A stretch of 64,000 nt of DNA from Commensalibacter melissae (GTDB lineage: Bacteria > Pseudomonadota > Alphaproteobacteria > Acetobacterales > Acetobacteraceae). Position numbers and translations under genes: made by a program. Below the pieces are notes generated by a model. It searched no databases, was not told the origin of the DNA, and was given only the letters and a program-made list of their open reading frames with translations. The stretch spans positions 1,480,501-1,544,500 of the forward strand of contig NZ_CP046393.1 in the NCBI RefSeq assembly GCF_009734185.1. The letters run 5' to 3'. This document shows, piece after piece, positions 26,908 through 37,582 of the stretch. The stretch's first letter is position 1. Every line of letters starts with the position of its first letter.

Positions 26908-29900
26908 ATGAATCCATCACGCCTTTTTATTTTGCGCCCCGTGGCAACAACCCTTCTTATGATTGCCATCATGATCTGCGGAATATTAGGCTATCGTTTC
27001 TTACCCCTGTCCGCGTTACCTGATGTTGACTATCCAACAATAACCGTTTCAACATTTTATCCGGGCGCAAGTCCGGATGTCATGATGACCTCGGTCACAG
27101 CACCATTGGAAAGTGAATTGGGATCCATCCCTGGATTAAATCAAATGATTTCCCAATCCTCTGGAGGGGCTTCAGTCATCACGTTACAATTCAATCTTTC
27201 AGTCTCCATGGATGTCGCAGCCCAGGAAGTGCAAGAAGCTATCAATCAGGCCAACTCCCTTTTGCCCACTGATTTGCCTGCACCTCCTGTTTATGCAAAA
27301 GTAAATCCTGCTGATACACCTATCCTTACGCTTGGCATTACTTCAAAATCTCTACCCCTGACCGAGGTTGAGGATTACGTTAATAACAGGTTGGCCACAA
27401 AAATAAGCCAGATTAATGGGGTAGGACTGGTTACCCTATCAGGAGGACAACGTAAGGCAATCCGTGTACAAATCAATATTCCTAAAATAACTTCATATGG
27501 AATTGATCTGGACAGTATCAGAACAACAATCGGTAACGTTAATGTCAATTCCCCCACCGGAAATTTGGATGGCCCAAAACGCGCCGTCACCATCCAGACC
27601 AATGGACAAATAAAAAATCCGGAACAGTTACTTAACCAAATTATCGCCTATAACAATAATGGGCCTGTTCGATTACGTGATGTGGCCACCGTCATAAACG
27701 GTCCAGAAAATAGTCAATTGATGGCATGGGCAAATAAAACACCAGCCTTGATTTTAAATGTACAACGGCAACCCAAGGCCAATATCATCTCGGTTGTTAA
27801 CAATATCAATGAAATATTACCACAATTAAAAAAATCATTGCCTTCTGGTATAACATTAACGCCATTGACTGACCGCACGACATCCATTCGCGCTTCAATT
27901 CATGATGTAAAATTTGAGCTCATTCTGTCAATTATCTTGGTTATTTTGGTCATCTTTATCTTTTTAAGAAATATTTCTGCAACAATTATTCCCAGTCTTT
28001 CCGTTCCCCTATCCTTGATCGGAACCTTGGCGGTAATGTATCTTTTTAATTTCTCACTAGATAATTTATCCTTGATGGCATTGACAATAGCGACCGGTTT
28101 CGTTGTGGATGATGCAATTGTTATGATAGAGAACATTACACGATATATCGAAATGGGCGAAAACCGAATTCAAGCCGCTTTAAAAGGGTCAGAAGAAATA
28201 GGGTTTACAATCATATCGCTTACGATTTCTTTAATCGCTGTCCTTATCCCTCTATTATTCATGGGGGATATTATTGGTCGTTTATTTTACGAATTTGCAG
28301 TTACCCTGTCTATTACAATCATCATATCCGCCATTGTTTCTCTAACCCTGGTTCCAATGTTGTGTGCGCATATTCTGACCGAAATCGAAAAAAAACAGAA
28401 CAACTATTTTTTTGATCGTGTGATAGACAGAATAATAGAATTTTACAATACCGGACTACAATTTGTCTTCAAACACCAGCCTCTAACCTTATTTATCACC
28501 TGTTGCACCTTTGTCATAACCCTCATAATGGCTTACTACATCCCCAAGGGTTTCTTTCCCGTTCAAGATAACGGTATGGCACAAGGCATATCCATCATGC
28601 CTCAAAATGCCTCGCTGAAAGCGGTCGCAAACAAGCAAAAAGCTCTGGCAAACACAATTTTAAACGATCCAGACGTGGATAACCTTTCATCATTTATCGG
28701 CATTGACGGACAGAATATGACCCTTAATCAGGGACGTTTCTTGATCAATTTGAAAAACCGAAAGGAACGTAAAACATCTATTGAAAAAACAATCAAAAGA
28801 ATAACCCGGGCATCAAAACAGGTTGTTGGAACACAACTTTATCTTCGACCCATACAAGATCTCTCGCTAGAAACAACTTTTTCAGCCACCCAATACCAAC
28901 TTTTGATCGAAAATCCGGATTACAGGCAACTTGAACTCTGGATACCTAAAATTGTTAACCGTCTGCAAAAAGAACCTGCCCTTTCCGATGTCTCCTCAAA
29001 CCTGCAATCACAGGGATTGGTTGCCAATATCACCCTTGACCGTGCCACAGGTGCTCGTTATTCCATCACACCTCAAACAATTGATAATGTTTTATATGAC
29101 TCTTTTGGCCAACGCCAAATTTCCACTATTTTTACAGAATCAAACCAATACAGGATCATTCTGGAAGCCGATCCAAAATTTCAAAAACATTTGACCTCTT
29201 TGAACCAGCTTTATCTTCCCGGAATAAATGGCAACAATTCCGCTTCAACTTCTGGTCCAACAAGAAATCCAACCTCCGGTCTGGTTCCTTTATCCCAGGT
29301 AACAAGAATCACTCATGACACCGCACCCCTTCTAGTCACCCACTTCGGTCAGTTTCCAGCCATATCGATTTCCTTTAACATCAACAAGGGTCATTCCCTG
29401 GGGGAGGCAACACAAATCATTAATTCCATCCACAAGGAACTGAATCTTCCCTCAAGCTTCCAAGTCAGTTTTCAAGGAATAGCGGCTGCATTTGAAAAGA
29501 GCCTTAAAAATGAATTGTTTCTTGTTATAGCGGCCATTATTGCTGTTTATATTATCCTTGGCATTCTTTATGAAAGCTTCATTCATCCCATAACTATTTT
29601 GTCAACCCTTCCCTCGGCCACGATTGGTGCACTATTTGCACTATGGATTGATGGATGCAACTTAGATATTATGGGAATTATTGGCATCATTCTATTAATT
29701 GGAATTGTCAAAAAAAATGCCATTATGATGATTGATTTTGCGCTGGAGGCTGAAAGGAAAGACAAGAAATCCTCACTGGAGGCAATTCATCAGGCAGCAC
29801 TTCTACGATTCAGGCCCATTCTGATGACAACCCTGGCGGCCATGTTAGCGGCTATTCCCATGATGCTGGGAACAGGAACCGGATCTGAACTAAGGCATCC

Positions 29901-30063
29901 TTTGGGTATCAGCATTTTTTGGGGGCTTCTTGCCAGCCAATTGCTCACTCTTTTTACAACTCCCATTATTTATCTATATATGGAAAGATTTAAAAACTGG
30001 GGGCATCATTTTTTTTCATCATTATCCAATCACCAACCAATTGATGAAAAACCTGAATCATGA
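26908..30063 (+). CDS. mdtB: RND multidrug efflux pump subunit, MdtB-like
   Basis: Inner-membrane proton-drug antiporter of 1051 residues and 12 helices, with two large periplasmic loops. N-terminus MNPSRLFILRPVATTLLMIAI is typical. Helix 4 carries the paired aspartates D401-D402 (GFVVDDAIV) needed for proton transfer. The second half has GIVKKNAIMMIDFA and RFRPILMTTLAAMLAAIPMM. MdtB/MuxB pumps work as heterotrimers with an MdtC partner. It starts 65 bases after mdtA and its stop overlaps the next pump by 4 bases. Confidence 0.95.
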   Translation: MNPSRLFILRPVATTLLMIAIMICGILGYRFLPLSALPDVDYPTITVSTFYPGASPDVMMTSVTAPLESELGSIPGLNQMISQSSGGASVITLQFNLSVSMDVAAQEVQEAINQANSLLPTDLPAPPVYAKVNPADTPILTLGITSKSLPLTEVEDYVNNRLATKISQINGVGLVTLSGGQRKAIRVQINIPKITSYGIDLDSIRTTIGNVNVNSPTGNLDGPKRAVTIQTNGQIKNPEQLLNQIIAYNNNGPVRLRDVATVINGPENSQLMAWANKTPALILNVQRQPKANIISVVNNINEILPQLKKSLPSGITLTPLTDRTTSIRASIHDVKFELILSIILVILVIFIFLRNISATIIPSLSVPLSLIGTLAVMYLFNFSLDNLSLMALTIATGFVVDDAIVMIENITRYIEMGENRIQAALKGSEEIGFTIISLTISLIAVLIPLLFMGDIIGRLFYEFAVTLSITIIISAIVSLTLVPMLCAHILTEIEKKQNNYFFDRVIDRIIEFYNTGLQFVFKHQPLTLFITCCTFVITLIMAYYIPKGFFPVQDNGMAQGISIMPQNASLKAVANKQKALANTILNDPDVDNLSSFIGIDGQNMTLNQGRFLINLKNRKERKTSIEKTIKRITRASKQVVGTQLYLRPIQDLSLETTFSATQYQLLIENPDYRQLELWIPKIVNRLQKEPALSDVSSNLQSQGLVANITLDRATGARYSITPQTIDNVLYDSFGQRQISTIFTESNQYRIILEADPKFQKHLTSLNQLYLPGINGNNSASTSGPTRNPTSGLVPLSQVTRITHDTAPLLVTHFGQFPAISISFNINKGHSLGEATQIINSIHKELNLPSSFQVSFQGIAAAFEKSLKNELFLVIAAIIAVYIILGILYESFIHPITILSTLPSATIGALFALWIDGCNLDIMGIIGIILLIGIVKKNAIMMIDFALEAERKDKKSSLEAIHQAALLRFRPILMTTLAAMLAAIPMMLGTGTGSELRHPLGISIFWGLLASQLLTLFTTPIIYLYMERFKNWGHHFFSSLSNHQPIDEKPES

Positions 30064-33000
30064 ATATAGCAAAACCCTTTATACAACGGCCTGTTGCAAC
30101 AATTTTACTCACAGTTACATTATTTCTAACAGGTATACTGGGTTACGAACTATTACCGGTTTCTGATCTTCCCAACGTGGATTTTCCTGTAATCATGATA
30201 CGTGCCCAACAAGCGGGCGGCACACCAGAGGAAATTGCCAGCTCTATTGCTGCACCATTGGAGAGAAGGCTGGGACAGATACCTGGCACCAATGAAATGA
30301 CTTCACAATCAACCCAAAACCAGGTCAGGATCATTTTACAATTCGATCTTTCCAAAGATATCAATAATGCGGCAAGGGATGTAGAAGCCGCCTTACAAGC
30401 CGCACGTGCCGACCTTCCCTCTTCGATGCGTTCCAATCCATCCTATTTCAAGATGAATCCCTCCACCTCTCCCATCATGATCTTGGCCATGACATCCAAG
30501 ACCAAAACCTTGCCACAGCTTTATGATTATGCGACAACTGTTTTGCAACACCAGCTCTCAAGTATCAAAGGGGTCGGGCAAGTTGAACTGGGGGGAAGTT
30601 CACTACCGGCAGTCAGAATTGAACTAAACCCGCATGCTCTTTACAAATACGGTATTGGATTTGAAGATGTCAGGGCGGCACTGGCATCAACCAACGCTCA
30701 TACACCCAAAGGTTTTATTGAGGAAGGTGACAAACGCTATCAATTAGCAACCAATGATCAGGCAACAAAGGCTGAAGCCTATCGAAACCTCGTAATTGCA
30801 TATAGAAATCATGCACCTGTCATGTTAGAGAACATCTCAACAGTAAAAGACGACGTTGAAGACTTACATCATGCGGGATATTATAACGATAAACGCTCCA
30901 TCATTCTGGTTATTTTTCCTCAAGCTGGTAGTAATGTCATCAAGACAACCAGTTTGATTCATAAAAAGTTATCATTGATAAAGGCAGCCTTACCAGCCGA
31001 TGTGAATCTGCACATTGCCATTGATCGTTCAACCACAATCAGGGCAACCCTGTTTGATACCCAAATGACATTGGTCATATCTATTGTTCTAGTCATAACG
31101 GTTGTTCTGGTTTTTCTAAGAAACATTCGAGCCATTATTATTCCTGCCGTTGTTTTGCCAGCCTCCATTATCTCCACATTTGCCATTCTTAAATTATTGG
31201 GTTATTCACTTGATACGTTTTCCTTAATGGCGCTAACCATCGCAACCGGCTTTGTCGTGGATGATGCCATTGTTGTGCTGGAAAATATAAACCGGCATTT
31301 GGAGAATGGTATATCTCCCAAAGCTGCCGCTTTATATGGTGCAAAGGAAGTCTCGTTTACGGTAATCTCGATCACTATATCTTTGATTGCCGTGTTCCTG
31401 CCGATATTGCTGATGGGTGGTTTGATAGGAAAATTGTTTCATGAATTTGCCATGACCCTTTCTATAACCCTGATTATTTCGATGATCCTTTCCCTGACTC
31501 TAACTCCCATGATGTGTGCTTTTATTCTTATGCGACACCAAGGAAACAATAATAAACGGGGATATAAAATTAATCATTATTTTATAAAATTATTTGATTA
31601 TTGTGATCAACTTTATCAAAGCACTCTTTCGCACATCCTTAAATATCCCCTTCTCGTTGCCCTATCAATTCCTGCAACGATTATCCTTATGATTTTCCTT
31701 TTTATAACCATGCCTAAAGGTTTCATGCCTAATGAGGATATCGGGGTTTTGTTATGCCATCTTCAGGGCGATCAATCCATTTCCTTTCAAAACATGAAAG
31801 AAAAAATCCAGTTTGTTCAGAAAATACTTATAAATGATCCGGATATTGCATCCATTTCCTCCTTTACTGGAGGCAAAGCGGTCAATCAGGGAAATATCTT
31901 TATTTCCTTAAAAGATAAAAAATTACGAAAAAACAATATTTTTGAAACTCAAGCGCGACTTTCTAAAAAATTACAAAATATGGTTGGCGCGAAATTCTAT
32001 ATTTTCCCTCCCAATATATTACATGTAGGCGGGCGTTCAAGTAACGCAAACTATCAATATACTTTACAATCAGATTCCTCTAGCGAATTATATAAATGGA
32101 TGCCCAAACTTGTTGAAGCACTAAAAAAACATCCCGGTATCATCACAGATGTCTCTTCCGATGTCCAACAGGGAGGTGAGGCAATCAATATTGATATTCT
32201 TCGGGATACAGCCGCACGAGTTAACTTAACACCACAACTTATTTCAAATACGTTGTTTGATTCTTTTGGACAGCGTGCCGCTTCAATTATTTATAATCCG
32301 TTAAACCAATATCGGGTCATTATGGAAACGGATCCGCGTTACGCCCCTCATACCGGTGCCTTGAATCAGGTATGGGTCAGTGTTGCAGGAGGATCACCCG
32401 GTGGCGGAACCGTATCAAATACAATCCGTGTCAAATCGAATGCATTTTTAAGTCAAGAGGATAAAATCGAGCAGGATAACTTTAGAAACCAGATCGCGAA
32501 TAGACTTGCCGGGGGTAATGGTGCATCCAATGGTTCAGCTGTCTCCACCAATCATGAAACCATGATCCCATTATCTTTTGTCACTAACCAGAACAAAGCA
32601 TTGACCTCATTATCAGTCAATCATCAGGGTATGTTCGTTGCCGCGACTTTATCATTTAACTTGGCAAAAGGAAAATCACTGAGCGATGCCATTCAGCTCA
32701 TCAAAACAGAAACCGTCAAAATTCATTTACCAAAAAATATAGCAGGAAGTTTTTCTGGCAATGCAGCCCAGTTCCAGAGTAGCATCAAAAATAATATCAT
32801 TATCATATTTGCCGCAATTGCCGCCGTTTACATTACACTGGGTATATTATATGAAAGCTACATCCATCCTTTAACAATTCTATCCACCCTTCCCTCGGCA
32901 GGTGTTGGCGCATTACTGGCGCTTGATCTGTTCGGGGAAGAATTTACTATTATAACCATGATTGGCATTATCCTACTTATTGGGATTGTCAAAAAAAATG

Positions 33001-33329
33001 CCATTCTTTTGGTTGATTTCGCTATCAAGGCAGAAGAGTCAGAAAACATGGATACAAAATCAGCAATTTTACTAGCATGTAAATTACGCTTTCGTCCCAT
33101 TCTCATGACTACCGTTGCAGCTGCATTTGGTGCAGTTCCTCTTATTCTTTCCAATGGATATGGTTGCGAGATCAGACGTCCACTTGGAATCGCGATTGTA
33201 GGGGGTTTAGTGGTCAGTCAGGCTCTGACCTTGTATACAACCCCAGTAATTTATATCTATATGGATCGATTACGACATAACCGTCTGTTAAAGAGACTAT
33301 TTTTTCATGGGGGACAACAACGTGCATAA
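30060..33329 (+). CDS. mdtC: RND multidrug efflux pump subunit, MdtC-like
   Basis: Second RND pump, 1089 residues, starting in an ATGA overlap with mdtB. It has MNIAKPFIQRPVATILLTVT, proton-relay D401-D402 in GFVVDDAIVV, and GIVKKNAILLVDFA. It is longer than its partner because of a Gly/Ser/Asn-rich insertion near residues 774-832 (AGGSPGGGTVSN...NGASNGSAVSTN) in the second periplasmic loop; the partner has a shorter Asn/Ser/Thr-rich version at the same place. Two RND genes in tandem imply a heteromeric pump. The channel gene overlaps its end. Confidence 0.95.
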   Translation: MNIAKPFIQRPVATILLTVTLFLTGILGYELLPVSDLPNVDFPVIMIRAQQAGGTPEEIASSIAAPLERRLGQIPGTNEMTSQSTQNQVRIILQFDLSKDINNAARDVEAALQAARADLPSSMRSNPSYFKMNPSTSPIMILAMTSKTKTLPQLYDYATTVLQHQLSSIKGVGQVELGGSSLPAVRIELNPHALYKYGIGFEDVRAALASTNAHTPKGFIEEGDKRYQLATNDQATKAEAYRNLVIAYRNHAPVMLENISTVKDDVEDLHHAGYYNDKRSIILVIFPQAGSNVIKTTSLIHKKLSLIKAALPADVNLHIAIDRSTTIRATLFDTQMTLVISIVLVITVVLVFLRNIRAIIIPAVVLPASIISTFAILKLLGYSLDTFSLMALTIATGFVVDDAIVVLENINRHLENGISPKAAALYGAKEVSFTVISITISLIAVFLPILLMGGLIGKLFHEFAMTLSITLIISMILSLTLTPMMCAFILMRHQGNNNKRGYKINHYFIKLFDYCDQLYQSTLSHILKYPLLVALSIPATIILMIFLFITMPKGFMPNEDIGVLLCHLQGDQSISFQNMKEKIQFVQKILINDPDIASISSFTGGKAVNQGNIFISLKDKKLRKNNIFETQARLSKKLQNMVGAKFYIFPPNILHVGGRSSNANYQYTLQSDSSSELYKWMPKLVEALKKHPGIITDVSSDVQQGGEAINIDILRDTAARVNLTPQLISNTLFDSFGQRAASIIYNPLNQYRVIMETDPRYAPHTGALNQVWVSVAGGSPGGGTVSNTIRVKSNAFLSQEDKIEQDNFRNQIANRLAGGNGASNGSAVSTNHETMIPLSFVTNQNKALTSLSVNHQGMFVAATLSFNLAKGKSLSDAIQLIKTETVKIHLPKNIAGSFSGNAAQFQSSIKNNIIIIFAAIAAVYITLGILYESYIHPLTILSTLPSAGVGALLALDLFGEEFTIITMIGIILLIGIVKKNAILLVDFAIKAEESENMDTKSAILLACKLRFRPILMTTVAAAFGAVPLILSNGYGCEIRRPLGIAIVGGLVVSQALTLYTTPVIYIYMDRLRHNRLLKRLFFHGGQQRA

Positions 33330-34854
33330 TAGGGGCATCAACCTGTTCTCCTTACGATATGTGGGGATCACTTTCTTTTTTTTTCTAAGCGGCTGTATGG
33401 TTGGACCAAATTATCATCGCCCCGCTCCAGTCATTTCACATCGGTTCAAGGAATTGAAACCAGTTAACGGATGGCAGACAGCCAATCCCAGTGCCGCCGC
33501 CTTTCCTAAAGGTGAATGGTGGACTATCTATAATGATCCTGTTCTTAATCAGCTGGAAGAACAGGTTGATATTTCCAATCAGAATTTAAAACAGGCAGAA
33601 GCAAATTATCGTTATGCGCGTGCTTTGATTGACCAAACTAAGGCAGCTTTATACCCAACATTAAATCTTGGCACGAATTTTGACCGTCAAGGTAACGGAG
33701 GTGGTGCAAGAAGCATCGGTAATGGGGGCGGAAATATTAATTATTCATCCGGAATGACAAGAAATACTTATGCATTACAAACCTCTGCAAGCTGGGATCT
33801 CGATCTTTGGGGAAAAATACGACGTAACACGGAAAGCCAAGTAGCAGCTGCACAAGCCAGTGCCGCAGATCTTGCCAATGCAAGACTATCTTATCAAAGC
33901 CAGTTGGCCCAGACCTATTTTAACTTGAGATATCAAGATTCATTAATAGATTTATTGCAAAAAACCGTTAAAGCCTATGAGCAATCCTTAAAAGTAACCC
34001 AGGATCAACATAATGCCGGTGTTATTGAACCCACGGCATTATTACAGGCACAGACACAGCTTGAGCAAACAAAGGCACAATTGACTGCTGCAGGTATTTC
34101 TCGATCCCAATACGAACATGCTATTGCCACTCTAATTGGAAAGCCCCCAGCAAATTTATCAATTCCTCACGGTATTTTAAATGACAACATACCTCAAATT
34201 CCAGTAGGTGTTCCATCCATTTTATTACAAAGAAGGCCTGATATAGCTTCAGCCGAACGCCATATGCAAGAAAAAAATGCCCAGATAGGAGCTGCTATTG
34301 CAGCATTTTTCCCCGATGTAACCTTATCAGCCAATTTATCCTATAGTGGTAATCCGGTGGGCAGCCTTGTTCAAGTTGCCAACCGCATCTGGTCTTTGGG
34401 AGCATCCGCTTCAGAAAACTTGTTTGATGGCGGGGTAAGAAGTTCAATGGTCAAACAGGCAGAGGCACAATATGATGCTTCTGTGGCTCAATATAGGCAA
34501 ACCATTCTTACAGCCTTGCAATCCGTTGAGGATCAACTATCTAACCTTAATATCCTGAACGATCAAAAAATCCAGCAACAAGCAGCGGTTGAATACGCTG
34601 ACAAAACCCTTAAAGTAGCCCTGGCACAATATATGAGCGGCACTCACGATTATACCACTGTTGTAACTCAACAAGTCGCTTTATTAAATAATCAACAAAC
34701 AGCTCTTGGAATACAGCAACAGCAAATGGTGGATAGCGTCTTGTTGATCGAAAACCTTGGAGGTGGCTGGAAGGATGATCGATTGCCAAGCAAATCCTCT
34801 TTAACCTCCAATATACCTTTTATACCTTCTGTATTACAGCAAAACAAAAACTAG
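33322..34854 (+). CDS. Outer-membrane efflux channel lipoprotein (TolC/OprM family)
   Basis: Exit duct for the RND pump. I place the start at GTG 33322, which has GGGGGA seven bases upstream and overlaps mdtC by 8 bases; an ATG at 33307 has no ribosome site. The 510-residue protein has a lipoprotein signal with lipobox LSGC (C25), then MVGPNYHRP, and two outer-membrane efflux protein repeats rich in Ala/Gln (ASWDLDLWGKIRRN, SENLFDGGVRSSMVKQAEAQYD). Lipid attachment at C25 and the family match place it in the NodT/OprM group. Confidence 0.94.
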   Translation: MHNRGINLFSLRYVGITFFFFLSGCMVGPNYHRPAPVISHRFKELKPVNGWQTANPSAAAFPKGEWWTIYNDPVLNQLEEQVDISNQNLKQAEANYRYARALIDQTKAALYPTLNLGTNFDRQGNGGGARSIGNGGGNINYSSGMTRNTYALQTSASWDLDLWGKIRRNTESQVAAAQASAADLANARLSYQSQLAQTYFNLRYQDSLIDLLQKTVKAYEQSLKVTQDQHNAGVIEPTALLQAQTQLEQTKAQLTAAGISRSQYEHAIATLIGKPPANLSIPHGILNDNIPQIPVGVPSILLQRRPDIASAERHMQEKNAQIGAAIAAFFPDVTLSANLSYSGNPVGSLVQVANRIWSLGASASENLFDGGVRSSMVKQAEAQYDASVAQYRQTILTALQSVEDQLSNLNILNDQKIQQQAAVEYADKTLKVALAQYMSGTHDYTTVVTQQVALLNNQQTALGIQQQQMVDSVLLIENLGGGWKDDRLPSKSSLTSNIPFIPSVLQQNKN

Positions 34855-34865
34855 CTCTATTATAC

Positions 34866-34927
34866 AAAAAATGAAATTATTTTAATAAATAATAATTTGT
34901 TAGTGATTTCATTTTTTCAGAAACAAG
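34866..34927 (+). terminator. Terminator-like stem after the RND operon
   Basis: AAAAAATGAAAT (34866-34877) pairs perfectly with ATTTCATTTTTT (34916-34927), 12 bp with a 38-base AT-rich loop, 11 bases after the channel gene stop. The T run is part of the stem. The long loop lowers confidence. Confidence 0.55.
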
Positions 34928-35198
34928 GTTTTTTAATTTTGAACAATATCCAAAATCTTAAAATATTTGATTTAAAATCAAACGTAAAATATATTAAACT
35001 ATCATAAAAAAAATTCACAAAATAAAATTGGTTTCTTATAAAAAGCCAATATTTAATACATTTTTAAATCAATGATATTTTAAGCTTAATACTGCGAACT
35101 CATTCCCTGTCTTTGTTTCATGTCCCTAAAAAATGACAAACAAATCAATTATTTTAACATATCACTAAAATTAATTTACAACTCAACATCTCAAGAAA
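34928..35198. other. AT-rich non-coding stretch downstream of the RND operon
   Basis: Together with the terminator stem this makes a 344-base gap (34855-35198). No coding frame is supported. It contains only short AT-rich direct and inverted words. Confidence 0.5.
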
Positions 35199-35378
35199 TT
35201 AATTATTAAGTAATTTTCTTCCAACCAAAAACGCAAGAATAAAAAATAAAAAAGCGAATAACAGTGCAATAAAAAATATAATCTTAGCAATACCTGCTGC
35301 TATAATTGCCACACTTGTAAAACCAAGAAGCCAAGCCAATAAAGCAATTAAAAGACAAATAAATGCAATTTTAAGCAT
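35199..35378 (-). CDS. Small DUF1328 (YtjA/UPF0391-like) membrane protein, 59 residues
   Basis: ATG at 35378 preceded by AGGAGAG; stop TAA at 35199-35201. The 59-residue product is two hydrophobic helices: MLKIAFICLLIALLAWLLGF, then IIAAGIAKIIFFIALLFAFLFF, ending in GRKLLNN. The GFxxxAxxAAGIAKIxFF pattern matches the DUF1328 family, whose members are small inner-membrane proteins often induced by stress. It stands alone between the RND operon and the ribosomal cluster. Confidence 0.85.
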   Translation of the reverse strand: MLKIAFICLLIALLAWLLGFTSVAIIAAGIAKIIFFIALLFAFLFFILAFLVGRKLLNN

Positions 35379-35479
35379 ATCCCGGCTCTCCTTTTCAATC
35401 TATCCCAAGATTCTTCCAAAAGCCTAACGCGTTAACATATATTTTTTTTACAACTTAATTATAATCCCAATTTTGTTCA

Positions 35480-35517
35480 TTACAAACAAAAAAAGAGATA
35501 GAAACCTATCTCTTTTT
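35480..35517 (-). terminator. Terminator of the ribosomal superoperon, after rplQ
   Basis: On the minus strand a 12-bp stem (35506-35517 with 35490-35501, AAAAAGAGATAG) and a 4-base loop are followed by a T7 tract, 24 bases after the rplQ stop. It closes the alpha block. Confidence 0.92.
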
Positions 35518-35541
35518 AAAAATCAAAAGGGTATTTTAATA

Positions 35542-35967
35542 TTATGCAGCTAACTCGTTTGAATCTTCATCAGTGGGCTTTGGTCCACTGTCAAGCCCTT
35601 TTGCATTTACATCACGTTCAATAAATTCGATAACTGCCATATCAGCAGCATCACCATAACGGACACCAGCTTTCAACACACGCAAATATCCACCTTGACG
35701 CGATTTGTAACGATCAGCAATAACAGAAAATAATTTAACAACAATAGTCTCGTCACGCAACATGGCATAAGCCTGTCTACGTGCATGCAAATCACCACGT
35801 TTTCCCAATGTCACAAGTTTCTCGACAACTGGACGTAATTCCTTAGCTTTTGGCAAAGTCGTTGTAATCTGTTCATGCTTAATTAATGCAACGGCCATAT
35901 TTCTGAACATTGCAAGGCGATGCGATGAAGTCACACCCAATTTACGGCCGGATATACCGTGACGCAT
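35542..35967 (-). CDS. rplQ: 50S ribosomal protein L17
   Basis: Large-subunit protein near the exit tunnel. The 141-residue product starts [20 protein letters not shown], the family signature, and has [26 protein letters not shown]. The acidic tail (DEDSNELAA) is longer than in E. coli, as is common in alphaproteobacteria. Last gene of the cluster, 29 bases after rpoA. Confidence 0.98.
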   Translation of the reverse strand: MRHGISGRKLGVTSSHRLAMFRNMAVALIKHEQITTTLPKAKELRPVVEKLVTLGKRGDLHARRQAYAMLRDETIVVKLFSVIADRYKSRQGGYLRVLKAGVRYGDAADMAVIEFIERDVNAKGLDSGPKPTDEDSNELAA

Positions 35968-35996
35968 AATTTCAATCCTCTTCTATCATACTATGC

Positions 35997-37016
35997 TTAA
36001 AACAGCTCATCCAGCCGTTTAGCTAACTCTTCAATATTTTCTGGTGGCCAAGCAGGCACATTCATTCCCAATGACAATCCCATTGAAGAAAGAACTTCCT
36101 TGATTTCATTCAATGACTTGCGACCAAAATTAGGAGTGCGTAACATTTCTTGCTCTGTCCGCTGCACCAGATCGCCAATATACACAATGTTATCATTCTT
36201 GAGACAGTTGGCGCTACGAACTGACAATTCAAGCTCATCAACTTTGCGTAATAAATTACGATTGAATGGAAGCTCTTCCTTAGGCTCTTCCGTCACGACT
36301 GGTTTAGGCTCATCAAAATTGATAAAAAGCTGGAACTGATCTTGCAAAATACGCGCAGCCAAAGCTACGGCATTTTCAGGCGTTACAGAACCATCTGTTT
36401 CTAAAGTCAATAACAGCTTGTCATAATCTGTTACCTGCCCAACACGGGTTGGCTCAACTTTATAGGAAACGCGACGAACAGGGGAATATATCGCGTCAAT
36501 TGGAATCATCCCAATTGGAGCATCCTCTTGACGGTTAGTAGAGGCAGGTACATAACCTTTACCCATTTCAACGGTAAATTCCATACCCAACTTTATTCCA
36601 TCATCAAGTGTGCAAATCACAAGGTCAGGGTTCATGATTTCAATATCATGATCTGTCTGAATTTGTCCGGCTGTAACTTGGCCTGGACCTACCGCGGACA
36701 AAATCATCCGTTTTGGACCATCACTATGCATACGTATGGCCAGTTGCTTAACATTCAGGACAATATCCGTGACATCTTCCCGCACACCATTAACTGATGA
36801 AAATTCGTGAAGAACGCCATCAATACGAACAGCTGTAACAGCAGCCCCTTGAAGAGAAGATAAAAGTACTCGCCGAAGCGCATTACCGAGCGTCATGCCG
36901 AAGCCACGTTCAAGCGGCTCCGCCACCACGGTCGCCACATTTTGTGACGCCGAGCCCGGTTCGACTTCCAGCTTCTCCGGCTTAATAAGAGATTGCCAGT
37001 TTTTCTGGAGGACCAA
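35997..37016 (-). CDS. rpoA: RNA polymerase alpha subunit
   Basis: 339 residues. The N-terminal dimerisation domain ([36 protein letters not shown]) nucleates the core enzyme. After a linker, the C-terminal domain (about 250-335, [16 protein letters not shown] and [12 protein letters not shown]) contacts UP elements and activators. It follows rpsK across a 121-base gap holding a terminator-like hairpin, so it may have its own promoter. Confidence 0.99.
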   Translation of the reverse strand: MVLQKNWQSLIKPEKLEVEPGSASQNVATVVAEPLERGFGMTLGNALRRVLLSSLQGAAVTAVRIDGVLHEFSSVNGVREDVTDIVLNVKQLAIRMHSDGPKRMILSAVGPGQVTAGQIQTDHDIEIMNPDLVICTLDDGIKLGMEFTVEMGKGYVPASTNRQEDAPIGMIPIDAIYSPVRRVSYKVEPTRVGQVTDYDKLLLTLETDGSVTPENAVALAARILQDQFQLFINFDEPKPVVTEEPKEELPFNRNLLRKVDELELSVRSANCLKNDNIVYIGDLVQRTEQEMLRTPNFGRKSLNEIKEVLSSMGLSLGMNVPAWPPENIEELAKRLDELF

Positions 37017-37046
37017 GGTGGTGGCCTTTCAATTCAAATTATTACC

Positions 37047-37091
37047 AAAAAAGTAACAAAATCTTAACTTCAAAGTCAGCTTTTGTTACTT
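37047..37091 (-). terminator. Terminator-like hairpin between rpsK and rpoA
   Basis: Perfect 11-bp stem (AAGTAACAAAA, 37051-37061 paired with 37081-37091), then four further Ts continuing the TT end of the stem on the minus strand. It lies inside the alpha operon, so it would act as an attenuator or operon break. Confidence 0.7.
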
Positions 37092-37137
37092 GGATATTAT
37101 TTCCATTCATTATTGATTGAAAATAATATACGAACGA

Positions 37138-37530
37138 TTAAACGCGACGACGTTTACGTGGACGACATCCGTTATGTGGCACTGGTGTGGTATCCCGGAT
37201 TGAAGTAACCGTAAAACCTACCGCCTGTAAAGCACGCAGTGCGCTTTCACGTCCAGATCCCGGGCCAGACACTTCAATTTCAAGAGTTTCCATACCATGT
37301 TCACGAGCTTTACGTCCTGCATCCTCAGCAGCAACCTGTGCTGCATAAGGTGTAGATTTGCGTGAACCTTTAAATCCCTGAGCACCCGCTGAAGACCATG
37401 AAATTGCATTTCCTTGAACATCAGAGATAGTGATCATCGTATTATTAAACGTAGACAAAACATGCGCTACGCCAGAAGTAATGTTTTTGCGTTCTTTTTT
37501 TCTAAGACGCGGTGTGGCGGGTTTCGCCAT
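37138..37530 (-). CDS. rpsK: 30S ribosomal protein S11
   Basis: Small-subunit platform protein of 130 residues. [22 protein letters not shown] and the C-terminal [11 protein letters not shown] are fully conserved. It starts 52 bases after rpsM ends and precedes the rpsK/rpoA hairpin. Confidence 0.99.
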   Translation of the reverse strand: MAKPATPRLRKKERKNITSGVAHVLSTFNNTMITISDVQGNAISWSSAGAQGFKGSRKSTPYAAQVAAEDAGRKAREHGMETLEIEVSGPGSGRESALRALQAVGFTVTSIRDTTPVPHNGCRPRKRRRV

Positions 37531-37582
37531 GGCTTTTATTATCCTGTCCGTTTAGTTATAAAAAATTAAAACAAACCAAGGG

